From VRUE01 sp963747765 (lineage in GTDB: Bacteria; Actinomycetota; Thermoleophilia; Solirubrobacterales; 70-9): a stretch of 64,000 nt of DNA. Positions 1-7,591 of this stretch are shown here, one piece after another. The stretch covers positions 372,001-436,000 of the forward strand of contig CAVVGH010000005.1 of the NCBI GenBank assembly GCA_963747765.1, read 5' to 3'. The translations under genes were made by a program, and so were the position numbers. Position 1 is the first letter of the stretch, and every line of letters starts with the position of its first letter. Under the pieces are notes generated by a model. That model did no database searches. It had not been told where the DNA came from and saw only the letters and a program-made list of their open reading frames with translations.

Positions 1-504
1 TTCGACCGCCGCGGCGAAGGTCGCCGCCTCTACGCCTCGGCGATGACCCTGGCCGGGCGACGGGACAACGAGGATGCCAGCTATCTCGACATAGCCAGGG
101 CGATCGTCGAGCTAGGCGACCCGAACGCGATCGAGACCGACCTGCGACAGCTGTTCCGGCGCGTCGCCTTCAACGTCTTGACGGCGAACCGAGACGACCA
201 CCTGCGCAACCACGGCTTTCTGCGCAGCCGGACCGGATGGCGCCTGGCGCCGGCGTTCGACGTCAACCCCTCACCGGAGAAGCACGAGCACGCCCTGGCA
301 TTCGACGACGCGGTTCGTGTCGGCGACCTCGATCTCGTTCGGGCGACCGCGCCGCTATACCGTCTCTCTCCCGAGCAGGCCGACGAGGTGATCGCGGAGG
401 TCAGCAGCTCCGTAGCCCGCTGGCAGCTAGCAGCCCGAGATGCGGGCCTGCACTCCGAAGAGATCGAGCGTCTCGCGACGGCGTTCGAGCCCAAACCGAT
501 CTGA
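1..504 (+). CDS. HipA-family Ser/Thr kinase, C-terminal part (5' truncated by window edge)
   Basis: The frame is open from base 1, so only the last 167 residues are visible. They contain the C-lobe signatures of HipA kinases: FNVLTANRDDHLRNHGFL, the catalytic-loop type sequence (N-x-DDH-x-RN), followed about 20 residues later by LAPAFDVNPS, the metal-binding Asp motif. HipA proteins phosphorylate glutamyl-tRNA synthetase or other substrates and act as toxins paired with a HipB regulator. The partner would lie upstream of the window. The sequence is closer to the second HipA here (58142) than to the one at 5963, because both have the DDHxRN form. Family call is firm; substrate is unknown. Confidence 0.85.
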   Translation, partial: FDRRGEGRRLYASAMTLAGRRDNEDASYLDIARAIVELGDPNAIETDLRQLFRRVAFNVLTANRDDHLRNHGFLRSRTGWRLAPAFDVNPSPEKHEHALAFDDAVRVGDLDLVRATAPLYRLSPEQADEVIAEVSSSVARWQLAARDAGLHSEEIERLATAFEPKPI

Positions 505-772
505 AGGCGAGCAGGCCGCGGCGGGAGACTCCCACCCCGCCAAGGACTTCTGCCAGCCGCCGTTCGTTCGGTGGCGGGCTATCCGGCAGTCCAGCGGCGC
601 CCGGAAGCCACCCTGGAGATAGTCCCAGGCCGCCCGCCCAGGCGTCCTCGTCGGCCTCAGCGCCCGCCTCGCTATGTCGCCAGAGCAGGTGAGCGAAGAG
701 CATCGCGCGCTGCGGATGCCCGTCAACCAGGTCCAAAAGCCAGCCGAGCGCCTCTCCGGCCTGACGTGCCAT
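480..772 (-). pseudogene. Remnant of an AAA-type ATPase gene (C-terminal part)
   Basis: Reading the minus strand from 772 gives ALGWLLDLVDGHPQRAMLFA followed by HLLWRHSEAG. This resembles the region just after the sensor part of the archaeal-type AAA ATPases, and the intact ATPase at 2353 has the equivalent AAGEGHPRATMLIARW. Further matching pieces (DAW, YLQGGFRAPLD, ESPAAA) lie in other frames between about 480 and 640, so the gene is frameshifted, and the N-terminal ATPase half is missing. I read it as a decayed paralogue. Assignment rests on this short motif similarity only. Confidence 0.45.
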
Positions 773-882
773 TCGCTACGCCAGCACGTGGCAAATCGTA
801 CGGCCTGCGCGTGGACAACATGCCGTCGAGTTCAAGCGCTGCGGCACCGAGCGCAGCTGGATGTGTGCAGGGGGAAGCGCGG

Positions 883-960
883 CATCGTCTGGCCAGACTT
901 GCGCTCGCGCTTCTCCGGCGGTCATCCGCCGCGTTCACTGCGGGCCGCCGATCGGCGTAA
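883..960 (+). repeat. Fragment of repeat family A
   Basis: About 78 bases nearly identical to the 5' part of the longer copies at 7592 and 9297 (GGCCAGACTTGCGCTCGCG ... CGTTCACTGCGGG). The rest of the spacer 773-1136 has no convincing gene. Confidence 0.7.
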
Positions 961-1017
961 TCGGCGGCAAGCCCGTCACAGCCACGGATAGACATATCGC
1001 CGCTTCGGCCTCCCGCG

Positions 1018-1115
1018 GGAGTCGGTTCTGCCGGCGACAGATGGGCCTGCTACCCGGGCAGAATTCCCGGACTTCCCCAGGGCGCAAGGGGCTCTTGACG
1101 ACCCCGAGCTGATCG
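1018..1115 (+). repeat. Repeat F, copy 1
   Basis: The stretch with GTCGGTTCTGCCGGCGACAG, CCTGCTACCCGG and a distal GACGACCC/GCTGATCGTC recurs at 16056-16210 with an insertion in the middle. Origin unknown; perhaps the end of a lost mobile or toxin gene. Confidence 0.5.
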
Positions 1116-1136
1116 TCACAATCCACGAGAGAGAAA

Positions 1137-1436
1137 ATGATCCATGCCGAATACGACAGCAGGGCCAACGCCGTTGCGATCACGCTTGCCGATGTCGACC
1201 ATGCCGACTACGGCGATCCGATCGGCGAGCCCCTGTCGGCGGTCGTCGCCGTCTCCAACGATCGTGCCGTCGAGGTTCAGATCCTCAATCCGGAGCAGGG
1301 CATCGAGGAGCCGCTGAACACAGCTGCCGAGCGCTACGACCTCGACGCCGAGGCGCTGATTGCCGCCGCCCGGGCGGCCATGGCTGCTCCCGACCGCGTC
1401 GTCACTCTTGACGTGGCGGTCCGCGCCGCGGCCTGA
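1137..1436 (+). CDS. DUF2283-like small protein
   Basis: 99 residues, starting MIHAEYDSRANAVAITLADV. The pattern of an initial YD-x(3)-A-x-A-x(2)-I stretch, then a VAVSNDRAVEVQILNP beta segment, then a helical tail (EALIAAARAAM) fits DUF2283-type small proteins, whose function is unknown. The ATG has a purine-rich stretch (GAGAGAAA) just upstream. A truncated paralogue starts at 1747 (MIRADYDSAA), so this locus once held at least two copies. No partner gene is obvious. The family assignment is from motif resemblance. Confidence 0.6.
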   Translation: MIHAEYDSRANAVAITLADVDHADYGDPIGEPLSAVVAVSNDRAVEVQILNPEQGIEEPLNTAAERYDLDAEALIAAARAAMAAPDRVVTLDVAVRAAA

Positions 1437-1559
1437 GAAGGCGGTGGAGTTGTGGCGCGACCGGCTTCACGCATGGGACTCGGTGCGGCCTGGTAGGTCA
1501 GCCGGCAGCGAAGGGGCAGGCTCGAGCCAGGCCAATTACAGCGATTGCGCCAATTACAG

Positions 1560-1702
1560 CGATTGCGAGGAGGACGAGGCCACTGCGCTTGACGTCGCGA
1601 TACTCGCCGAGGTTGAACTCGTGCATCGCCGGCTCCAGGCCGGCGGCGCTCCTTCAGCGCCTTCAGCTCGGGCGTAGCCGGATCGACCACAAGTGTCGCC
1701 AT
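1560..1702 (-). pseudogene. Possible Uma2-family nuclease remnant
   Basis: From an ATG at 1702 the minus strand reads MATLVVDPATPELKALKERR, typical of the N-terminus of actinobacterial Uma2 (DUF820, PD-(D/E)XK-like) proteins. A second frame close by gives HEFNLGEYRDVKRSGL, like the end of that family. The whole middle of the protein is absent, so this would be an internal deletion relic. The 17-18 bp tandem CAATTACAGCGATTGCG (1534-1567) overlaps its end. Weak call. Confidence 0.3.
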
Positions 1703-1746
1703 GACCTAAAGGGTACGGAGTCGACAGCCATTTCCGAGGGGAGGAC

Positions 1747-1776
1747 ATGATCCGCGCCGACTACGACAGCGCTGCG
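1747..1776 (+). pseudogene. 5' stub of a second DUF2283-like gene, interrupted by the repeat element
   Basis: GAGGGGAGGAC then ATG encodes MIRADYDSAA, the same opening as the intact gene at 1137 (MIHAEYDSRA). After about ten codons the sequence becomes GTATCCGCTTCGCC, the terminal sequence of the B/C composite repeat found elsewhere. This looks like a gene cut by an inserted copy of that repeat. Confidence 0.5.
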
Positions 1777-2002
1777 TATCCGCTTCGCCCAGGCCACCCC
1801 AGTCGCTCAGTTCGTCATTTGTTTCGCCCAGCGATACAAAGAGCGAACTGAGTTCGTGTCCGCTGCCCCCTGGCCACGTCTCGCGGAACGATGCCCGCAG
1901 CTCCCGACCGCCTGGGCCCCCTACCAGCCCCTTCCCTGTTTGCCCTCCATACCTGCAAGTAGGAGGACAAACAGGGAAGGGCTGTCTCTCTCATCATCAA
2001 TC
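1777..2002 (+). repeat. Composite repeat element: hairpin B, linker, hairpin C
   Basis: Contains one B hairpin (arms CTCAGTTCG 1806-1814 and CGAACTGAG 1844-1852, inner stems TTTGT/ACAAA and TCGC/GCGA), a linker with CCACGTCTCGCGGAACGATG, and a C hairpin (1928-1979, arms CCCTGTTTGCCCTCC / its complement). It ends in CTGTCTCTCTCATCATCAAT, the start of unit D. Confidence 0.85.
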
Positions 2003-2187
2003 GACGACATGCCTATCCGGTTCGATCCAGAGCGCGCCCGGCCTCGTCTCGCCGGTCGCGTTCGATCCAGAGCGCGCCCGGCCTCGTCTCGCCGGTCGCG
2101 TTCGATCAAAGCGGCGACGCGCTGGGCTGAGGCCCCGGTTTCTTCATCGAATGGTCTTTTGACCACCGTCCGCGGGGGCAAAGTGAC
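2003..2187 (-). repeat. Repeat family A, partial copy in reverse orientation
   Basis: Reverse complement of the middle of the copies at 7592 and 9297. It includes GTGGTCAAAAGACCATTCGA and a 49-bp segment that is tandemly duplicated here (2022-2115). In the minus-strand frame it reads RTVVKRPFDEE then RVAALIERDRRDEAG, a piece also encoded by the other copies, so family A probably derives from a coding sequence. Confidence 0.7.
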
Positions 2188-2322
2188 CAGCGGGCGCACA
2201 ACGAGCGAGTTGGAGCGAAGCAGATACCCCGCACTGGTGTTCGATACCAGGCTCATGAGCCCGAACGGCGGGGCTTTGAAGCCCTCGGTCTGCCCCGGCA
2301 GGTCACGAACCTGCTTGCCAGC

Positions 2323-2345
2323 TATATTAATAAATAGGTAATATA
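2323..2345. promoter_or_regulatory. AT-rich inverted repeat upstream of the ATPase gene
   Basis: TATATTA (2323-2329) and TAATATA (2339-2345) form 7-bp arms around a 9-nt spacer, ending 8 bases before the GTG start. It is an AT-rich island in GC-rich surroundings; a promoter -10 region or operator is likely. Confidence 0.45.
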
Positions 2346-2352
2346 AGATATC

Positions 2353-3549
2353 GTGATGGGTAACAAGAGACAAGGGAGCTCGGAGCTCTTCCCCACCGAT
2401 ACGCCGATCTCGGCGGAGCGGATGATCGGCCGCCAAGATGAGGTTTCCGCGATGGTCTCCTCCCTGCGGGGCGGAGGAAGCCTGGTTGTGGCGGGGCCGC
2501 GGCGCACCGGCAAGACGACCGTCTGCGATGCCGTCCTTGCTCGCCTGGCCAAGGAGGGGCACTACACAGCGGCAGTCGACCTGTTCAGGCTGGCCGATGC
2601 TCCGGACCTTGCCGAGCAGTTGGTGCTCGCTACCGCCGCCAACCGCAGTGGCTTGCGGCGACTCCTCCAGCGAACCCGCCACGCCGGTCGGGCCCTCGCC
2701 GATGCTGCCACCCTCACCGCGACCGTGCGAGCTCGGGCCGAGCTTGGCGAGGACCTGGAGCTCGCTTTTCGCCCGGGTCTGGCCCGCGAGGATCCGGAGC
2801 GCTATCTGAGCTACGCGCTCGAGCTGCCGCAGCGGATCGCGAGCGCCGATGGGCGGCGCATGATCCTCTTCTTCGACGAGTTTCAGGAGATCGCCTCTTC
2901 CAGGCGCCCGTTCGGGGACCCGGACGGACTGACCAAGCGCATGCGGGCGATCTTCCAGCGCGCTCCCGACGTGAGCTTCCTGTTTGCCGGATCGATCGAG
3001 CACCTGATGCGCGACCTGTTTGCGCCCGAGGAGCGGGGGCTCAGCCAGTTCGGTTCCTTCTTCCCCCTACCGCCGATCGAGCCCGAAACCTGGCGGGAGG
3101 GGATAGCCGCCCGGTTCGCCGAGGACGCCTGCGCGATCGACGGCCCGGTTTTGGAGCGCCTGGTCGCCGCCGGCGAAGGTCACCCCCGCGCGACGATGCT
3201 GATTGCTCGCTGGACGCATGAGAGCTCGCTGGTCGACGCCGCCAGGCAGATCACGGACACCCACGTCAGCGCCGGCATCGCCGCGGCCCAGTTGGCCGAC
3301 CTTCCCAAGCATGAGCAGACGCTCGAGCGAGTCCGCTCGCTTGGTCGTCATGCACAGCGCATCGCCGTTCGCGTCGCGGCCGGCAGCCAGCCTTACAAAG
3401 GCTTCAACTCGAAGATCGCCAACGACACTCTCCACGCGCTGCGCGACGCCGGGATCATCGACCAGACCACGCCGCGCCGGTGGCGCATCACCGATCCCCT
3501 GCTGCGCAACTTCCTGGTTGAGCTCGACCGGTCGCAACGCGACGCCTGA
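2353..3549 (+). CDS. AAA-family ATPase (archaeal-type P-loop ATPase) with C-terminal winged helix
   Basis: 398 residues. Walker A is GPRRTGKTT (about residues 48-56) and Walker B is MILFFDEFQ (about 171-179). They are followed by a sensor-like FLFAGSIEHLM and the GEGHPRATMLIARW helix usual in these STAND-like P-loop ATPases. The last 80 residues (KGFNSKIANDTLHALRDAGI, then WRITDPLLRNFL) look like a winged-helix module. Start is GTG at 2353 followed at once by an ATG; either may be used. The family occurs beside toxin and nuclease genes and its members are often predicted defence or plasmid-maintenance ATPases, but the role is not known. It stands alone between repeats; a decayed paralogue is at 480-772. 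Confidence 0.85.
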   Translation: MMGNKRQGSSELFPTDTPISAERMIGRQDEVSAMVSSLRGGGSLVVAGPRRTGKTTVCDAVLARLAKEGHYTAAVDLFRLADAPDLAEQLVLATAANRSGLRRLLQRTRHAGRALADAATLTATVRARAELGEDLELAFRPGLAREDPERYLSYALELPQRIASADGRRMILFFDEFQEIASSRRPFGDPDGLTKRMRAIFQRAPDVSFLFAGSIEHLMRDLFAPEERGLSQFGSFFPLPPIEPETWREGIAARFAEDACAIDGPVLERLVAAGEGHPRATMLIARWTHESSLVDAARQITDTHVSAGIAAAQLADLPKHEQTLERVRSLGRHAQRIAVRVAAGSQPYKGFNSKIANDTLHALRDAGIIDQTTPRRWRITDPLLRNFLVELDRSQRDA

Positions 3550-3669
3550 GCCAGAAACGGATCCTGATCGCTTGCGCCCCGAGACCTGAGATCTAGCCCA
3601 ATGAGACGCGAGAGGGGGTCCAGCTGTAGGCCATAGTCGGCGGAGGCAGACGCCCCCGATTATCGGGCG

Positions 3670-3725
3670 ACTGGTCTTTTGACCACCGTCCGCGGGGGCA
3701 AAGGGTTCAGCCGTGCACAGAGACG
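3670..3725 (-). repeat. Repeat family A, short fragment
   Basis: TGGTCTTTTGACCACCGTCC and GGGTTCAGCCGTGCACAG match the reverse complement of the central part of family A. The remaining spacer (3550-4005) shows no gene. Confidence 0.7.
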
Positions 3726-4005
3726 TCGACACGCTTTACGCCCGTAACAAGCGGGGACAGTGCGGGGGCCAGATATGCGAGGAAACAGTAATTCCATTTT
3801 CGCTGACTCCGGTCAAGAGCTTCTGGCAGCCTCCGTTCGCAGACGCGGAAAGCGTGATCGGGCATGCCGTTCACACGGACACCGATAACGGCGGTCGCCC
3901 CCGCTACACCGGCTACATTCGGGGCAGACGGGTGGCCGGCGCCCACGGCGCCGCCGGCCGCTTCGGTGCCGGTGCAGGCGGCGTAGAAGCGGCCCGAGGC
4001 CGGCG

Positions 4006-4380
4006 CTACGCAGAGGCTGATGCGGGTTGTGCGAGATCGAGAACGGTTGCGAGCGCTGCTTCGACCTCGGCAAGCGTCCCGGCGCTCGTCTTGCCGAGGC
4101 GGCGAAGCAGCCGAGCGCGCGCGATGCCGCGAACTGCACGGCAGACTGCGGCGCTGTCCTTGTCGATCACGCTGCCGGGATCGACCGAGGGGCGGAGACG
4201 CGAGGGAGCAACCGAGCTCGAGAGCGGCACAACGACGATCAGCTCCCCGGCATCGCCGATCAGCAGCTCCTCGCTGGAGAGAACTACCACCGGCCGGTTC
4301 TTGCCGGGCTCGCCGCGGCGAGCGGCGCCGAGCGACGCAAGCCAGATCTCGCCCCGCCGCGGCTCAGTCGATTCCGTCAC
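4006..4380 (-). CDS. MazF/PemK-family endoribonuclease toxin
   Basis: 124 residues starting with GTG: the N-terminal RRGEIWLASL, then GKNRPVVVLSSEELL and IVVVPLSSS, are the diagnostic strands of the MazF/CcdB-like SH3 barrel. R in the first block and S/T in VVPLSSS correspond to the usual catalytic residues. The C-terminus (SAGTLAEVEAALATVLDLA) is the family's closing helix. MazF toxins cleave single-stranded RNA at short motifs. The gene overlaps the upstream antitoxin by 17 bases, so the two are translationally coupled. Confidence 0.93.
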   Translation of the reverse strand: MTESTEPRRGEIWLASLGAARRGEPGKNRPVVVLSSEELLIGDAGELIVVVPLSSSVAPSRLRPSVDPGSVIDKDSAAVCRAVRGIARARLLRRLGKTSAGTLAEVEAALATVLDLAQPASASA

Positions 4381-4597
4381 TCCCCGTCGCCTCCCACAAG
4401 CTGTACTCAGCGCGGGCCTCGGGGTCGGCCATATCGGCGCGGGTCGCCTCGCGCTCGGAACGCAGGGCCTCGGCCCGCTCGGCGCGACGGGCGAACTCGG
4501 TGAGAAGGGCGGAGAGCGAGACGCCGCGCTCGCGTGCGCGGGCGGCTAGGCGGTCGCGCGTGTCGCGGGGGACGCGAATGGTGGCGGTGGCGGACAT
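4364..4597 (-). CDS. MazE/RHH-type antitoxin
   Basis: 77 residues. MSATATIRVPRDTRDRLAAR looks like a ribbon-helix-helix N-terminus (beta strand TATIRV, then two helices with GVSLSALLTEF). The C-terminal acidic and Trp-containing tail (AEYSLWEATGSD) would be the toxin-binding segment. An in-frame upstream ATG (4633) exists, but the 4597 start gives the canonical RHH N-terminus. First gene of the operon with the MazF-like toxin. Confidence 0.85.
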   Translation of the reverse strand: MSATATIRVPRDTRDRLAARARERGVSLSALLTEFARRAERAEALRSEREATRADMADPEARAEYSLWEATGSDGID

Positions 4598-4724
4598 CGT
4601 GAGCAGAAGAGTAGCGCCATAGAATGGCGACATCGATTTGTTTCGGTTTGGCGCCCCTGGCTGGTTGGCCATCGGGGCCGCTGAGGTCGTCGAGCAGCGA
4701 CAGCCACCGTGGCCTGATCTGTCT

Positions 4725-4735
4725 TTATGACATAA
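4725..4735. promoter_or_regulatory. Small palindrome in the Phd/VapC promoter
   Basis: TTATGACATAA is a perfect dyad (5-bp arms, 1-nt centre) 11 bases before the antitoxin ATG. It lies in the only AT-rich stretch of the spacer, so it is a candidate promoter/autoregulatory site. Confidence 0.4.
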
Positions 4736-4745
4736 TTGGGGTCTA

Positions 4746-5054
4746 ATGACTCCTAAGCCAGCAGAAGACAGATCCATCGAGAGTGTCGGCACCGCTGAGG
4801 CAAAGCGGCGTTTTTCGGAGCTCGTCGATCGCGTCGGCGAGGGAGAGCGCTTCGTGGTGTCCCGGCACGGCCGCCCGGTCGTGGCGCTCGTTCCCCCGGA
4901 GCCTTCGCTGTTGGACCGTGCGAGCCCCGCTCCCTCCGGGCTCGCCGCCATCGCCGGGGCGCTGGCCGAGTGGGACGAGCTGGACGACATCGTCGCCGAT
5001 ATCTACACGGCGCGGCGCACCAGCGAGGACCGCCCGGTGCCCGCGCTCGAGTGA
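4746..5054 (+). CDS. Phd/YefM-family antitoxin
   Basis: 102 residues. GTAEAKRRFSELVDRVGEGE followed by RFVVSRHGRPVVALVPPE is the canonical Phd/YefM fold (helix, then the RHGRPVA-type strand). The C-terminal acidic region (LAEWDELDDIVADIY) would neutralise the partner toxin. Only 9 bases separate it from the PIN-domain gene downstream. Phd proteins repress their own operon through a short palindrome; a candidate dyad lies at 4725. Confidence 0.92.
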   Translation: MTPKPAEDRSIESVGTAEAKRRFSELVDRVGEGERFVVSRHGRPVVALVPPEPSLLDRASPAPSGLAAIAGALAEWDELDDIVADIYTARRTSEDRPVPALE

Positions 5055-5063
5055 ATCCGCGCC

Positions 5064-5465
5064 GTGTACTGCTTTGACACCGATGTCCTCAGCGCCACGA
5101 TCCGCCGCGACCCCTCGTTGCCGCTGATCCGACGCCTCGCCCAGGTGCCCCCAACCGATCAGTTCACGACAGCGATCACGATGGGCGAGCTGCTGTACGG
5201 CGCCGCCCGCCGTGACAGCAAACGCCTCAACGAGCAGGTTCGCGATCTCCTCCGCGGCGCGCTGGCGATTCTTCCATTCGACGAAGCCGCCGCTGCCGTC
5301 TACGGCCCGTTGCGCGCGAGCCTCGAGTCCAATGGCCAGCCCTTGGCCGAGCCGGACCTGCGCATAGCCTCGATCGCCCTCTCCAGAGATCTGACCCTGG
5401 TCACCGGCAACACCCGCCACTTCGACCGCGTTCCCGACCTGCGCGTAGAGAACTGGCTCGCCTGA
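5064..5465 (+). CDS. VapC-type PIN-domain ribonuclease toxin
   Basis: 133 residues from a GTG. The PIN-domain acidic residues are all present: FDTDVLSA (first Asp), MGELLYGA (Glu), the ADPDLRIASIAL-type helix (here AEPDLRIASIAL, third acidic) and LVTGNTRHF (fourth). VapC toxins are Mg-dependent RNases that often cut tRNA. It is the second gene after the Phd antitoxin. The complete active site suggests a functional toxin. Confidence 0.93.
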   Translation: MYCFDTDVLSATIRRDPSLPLIRRLAQVPPTDQFTTAITMGELLYGAARRDSKRLNEQVRDLLRGALAILPFDEAAAAVYGPLRASLESNGQPLAEPDLRIASIALSRDLTLVTGNTRHFDRVPDLRVENWLA

Positions 5466-5643
5466 GGGTGGCGCTAGGGCCACTCGATCTCGACTGGAGC
5501 AGGTTCGAAAGCCCGGGCATGCCGAGTACGGCGTCTGGGTGATCGTCGAGCTGGTCGGTCACAACGTCGATGCCCCCGCACCCTGCGCACCTCCAGGGCC
5601 TGATCTGCCTGGATATTCGGACATAAATACAAGGGGGAGGTGA

Positions 5644-5699
5644 TGTCTGAAAATATAGACCTTTGACATCATTTGCTATGTTGTCTGTATATGCAGACA
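5644..5699 (+). promoter_or_regulatory. HipB promoter with two 18-bp operator dyads
   Basis: TGTCTG-N6-CAGACA (5682-5699) is a near-perfect 18-bp dyad. A second copy, TGTCTG-N6-TAGACC, lies at 5644-5661, with centres 38 bases apart. A TTGACA (5663-5668) and TGTATA (5686-5691) at 17-bp spacing form a consensus-like promoter between and inside the operators. This arrangement would let the HipB-type repressor shut its own promoter. The distal operator overlaps the ATG at 5691. Confidence 0.65.
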
Positions 5700-5963
5700 T
5701 CTGATAGCCGCCGCTCGCGTGGGGCGAGCCCTCGCTCCGATCAGCCCTTCCGGATCTACACCGCCGCCTCGATCGGTCCGGCCATCCGCCGCTACCGCGA
5801 AGAAGCGGGTCTGACCCAGAGCCAACTCGCCGAGATGGCCGGCCTCAATCGGACCTACCTCTCGGATCTGGAGCAGGGCAAGGAAACCGAGCAGATGCGC
5901 CGGATCGTGAGGGTCCTCAAGCTCCTCGGCGTCCGGGCGACCCTGCAAAGGGCGGACTGGTAG
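5691..5963 (+). CDS. hipB: HipB-like XRE-family antitoxin/repressor
   Basis: 90 residues from ATG 5691 (an in-frame TTG at 5673 is the alternative). The helix-turn-helix is ITRYREEAGLTQ-like: IRRYREEAGLTQSQLAEMAG then LNRTYLSDLEQGKE, the usual XRE sequence with recognition helix NRTYLSDLE. It ends ADW-stop with the stop codon overlapping the kinase GTG by one base. HipB proteins bind HipA and repress the operon; the paired dyads at 5644-5699 are probable operators. The predicted promoter would give a transcript starting near or after 5691, so the exact start remains uncertain. Confidence 0.88.
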   Translation: MQTSDSRRSRGASPRSDQPFRIYTAASIGPAIRRYREEAGLTQSQLAEMAGLNRTYLSDLEQGKETEQMRRIVRVLKLLGVRATLQRADW

Positions 5964-7216
5964 TGGCGGCGCGGCTGACGATCTGGCTCTACGGGGACCA
6001 GGTCGCCGTCGTGGAGAAGGAGCGGAAGAACCGCTTGCGCCTCTCCTACACCGAGGAGGCCCTGGCAACGTATGAGGGCGGCACGCCGCTTCTCTCGCTG
6101 GCGTTCCCGCTCACGCGCGATCGCTACCCCAACGGCGTGACCCGCGCCTTTCTCGACGGCCTTCTGCCGGAGGGTGAGCCCCGCAGGGCGATCGCGGAGG
6201 ACCTTGGCCTGCCTGCGAACGACGTCTTCGGACTTCTCGCCGCTCTTGGCCAGGACTGTGCGGGCGCCCTCGTCATCTTGCCGGAGGGCGATCCATCGCC
6301 TCCTGAGCCGACGACGCGGACTGCCGAGCCGCTCAGCGCAGATGCCCTCGGAGAGCTTGTCGCCAACCTCCGAAGCGCTCCCCTCGGCATCGACCGAAAC
6401 GTCCGTCTGTCGCTCGCCGGCGTCCAGGAGAAGCTCCTGCTCACACGATTGCCCGACGGCACCTGGGGTCGCCCTGTCGGGGGCACGCCGTCCACCCACA
6501 TCCTCAAGCCCGAGATCGAGCGATTCGAGAACACCGTCGAGAACGAGGCATTCTGCATGCGCGTCGCCAGCCACCTCGGACTCGCGGTCGCCCGGGTCGA
6601 AACGATCCCTGTCGAGGGGCGCCCCGTCCTGGTCGTGGAGCGGTTCGACCGCAGTGTCGATCCCGACGGGACGATTCATCGAGTCCACCAGGAGGACTTC
6701 TGCCAGGCAATGGGGGTGCCGCCGGACAGCAAGTACGAGCAGGACGGCGGCCCAACCCTGGCTCGTGTTGCGCGTGTCCTTCAAGACGTCGCCGACCCCG
6801 CCGCGCCCGCAAGGCTGTTGCAGGCGCTCACTCTCAACGTGGCACTCGGCAACTGCGATGCGCACGGCAAGAACTTCGCGCTGCTGCACACCGAGCCTGG
6901 CGTCCTCCGCCTGGCCCCGCTCTACGACCTGCTGTCAACGAGGCTGTACCCGCTCGACGAGGGGCTCGCCATGTATGTGGACAGCGTGCAGAAGGCCGAC
7001 CGGGTGACCGCCGCGCGCATCGTCAACGAGGCGGTGCGGTGGGGGCTGTCAAGAAGGAGCGTCGAGGAGACCGTCTTCGACTCTCTCGATCGCCTGCCTG
7101 CGGCGATATCGGCTGCGGCCGGCGAAATCGAGGGGCTCCCCTCCGAGCTGCCTGAATTGGTGGGCAAGCGGGTTGAGCAACTGCGGGGATCGTTTGTGCC
7201 CACGACTCGTTCCTGA
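5963..7216 (+). CDS. hipA: HipA-family Ser/Thr kinase toxin (full length)
   Basis: 417 residues, close to E. coli HipA length. N-subdomain 1: WLYGDQVAVVEKE, then LPEGEPRR and the GQDCAGALVI motif. The LSLAGVQEKLLL segment (about residue 152) corresponds to the loop carrying the autophosphorylated Ser. HILKPE is the ATP-binding Lys region. NVALGNCDAHGKNFALL (about 293) is the catalytic Asp loop, and LAPLYDLLST is the metal-binding Asp. All key residues are present, so the kinase should be active. HipA proteins phosphorylate Glu-tRNA synthetase and induce persistence. Translationally coupled to hipB (one-base overlap). Confidence 0.94.
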   Translation: MAARLTIWLYGDQVAVVEKERKNRLRLSYTEEALATYEGGTPLLSLAFPLTRDRYPNGVTRAFLDGLLPEGEPRRAIAEDLGLPANDVFGLLAALGQDCAGALVILPEGDPSPPEPTTRTAEPLSADALGELVANLRSAPLGIDRNVRLSLAGVQEKLLLTRLPDGTWGRPVGGTPSTHILKPEIERFENTVENEAFCMRVASHLGLAVARVETIPVEGRPVLVVERFDRSVDPDGTIHRVHQEDFCQAMGVPPDSKYEQDGGPTLARVARVLQDVADPAAPARLLQALTLNVALGNCDAHGKNFALLHTEPGVLRLAPLYDLLSTRLYPLDEGLAMYVDSVQKADRVTAARIVNEAVRWGLSRRSVEETVFDSLDRLPAAISAAAGEIEGLPSELPELVGKRVEQLRGSFVPTTRS

Positions 7217-7240
7217 GCACGCCGCTGCATGAGGCGACAG

Positions 7241-7429
7241 TGCGTATACGGCTCACTCAGGTTGCGCGTCGCGGACTCGGCGGCACACGAGCCGCCGCCT
7301 CGATTCGGCCGGGCGCAACGGACCCTGCGGTCACTTGAGCACAGCATGCTGTGCTCAAGTGACCGCAGGGTCCGTTGCAGGTGTAGAGGCAGGCCGGGGG
7401 AGTGGCCGCCTGAGCTAGCCGTATACGCA
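7241..7429. repeat. Large inverted repeat with a 64-bp perfect palindromic core
   Basis: Bases 7315-7346 are the exact reverse complement of 7347-7378, giving a 64-bp palindrome with no spacer (centre GCATGC). Outside it, GTGCGTATACGGCT at 7241 and AGCCGTATACGCAC ending near 7429 extend the dyad, with unequal unmatched segments between. No gene lies inside. It sits just downstream of hipA. Confidence 0.9.
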
Positions 7430-7591
7430 CGGAGGCGACAAAGGCGCTGGCTCGGCGGCGTAGCCATCTCCCACAAATGGCTGGCTCGCGCTTCCTCCCA
7501 GGAAGCCGGCAAACGTCTTCAGCGCCGCGGGGGCTGGAGGCGTGCTTCTGCTAGTGCTTGCATCGTTGGCCGGGCTTCCCGCCGCGCAACA

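Noticed and set aside
1921..3003. Long minus-strand frame opposite the AAA ATPase
   Set aside because: Overlaps the repeat and the ATPase gene in antisense; no domain or start signal.
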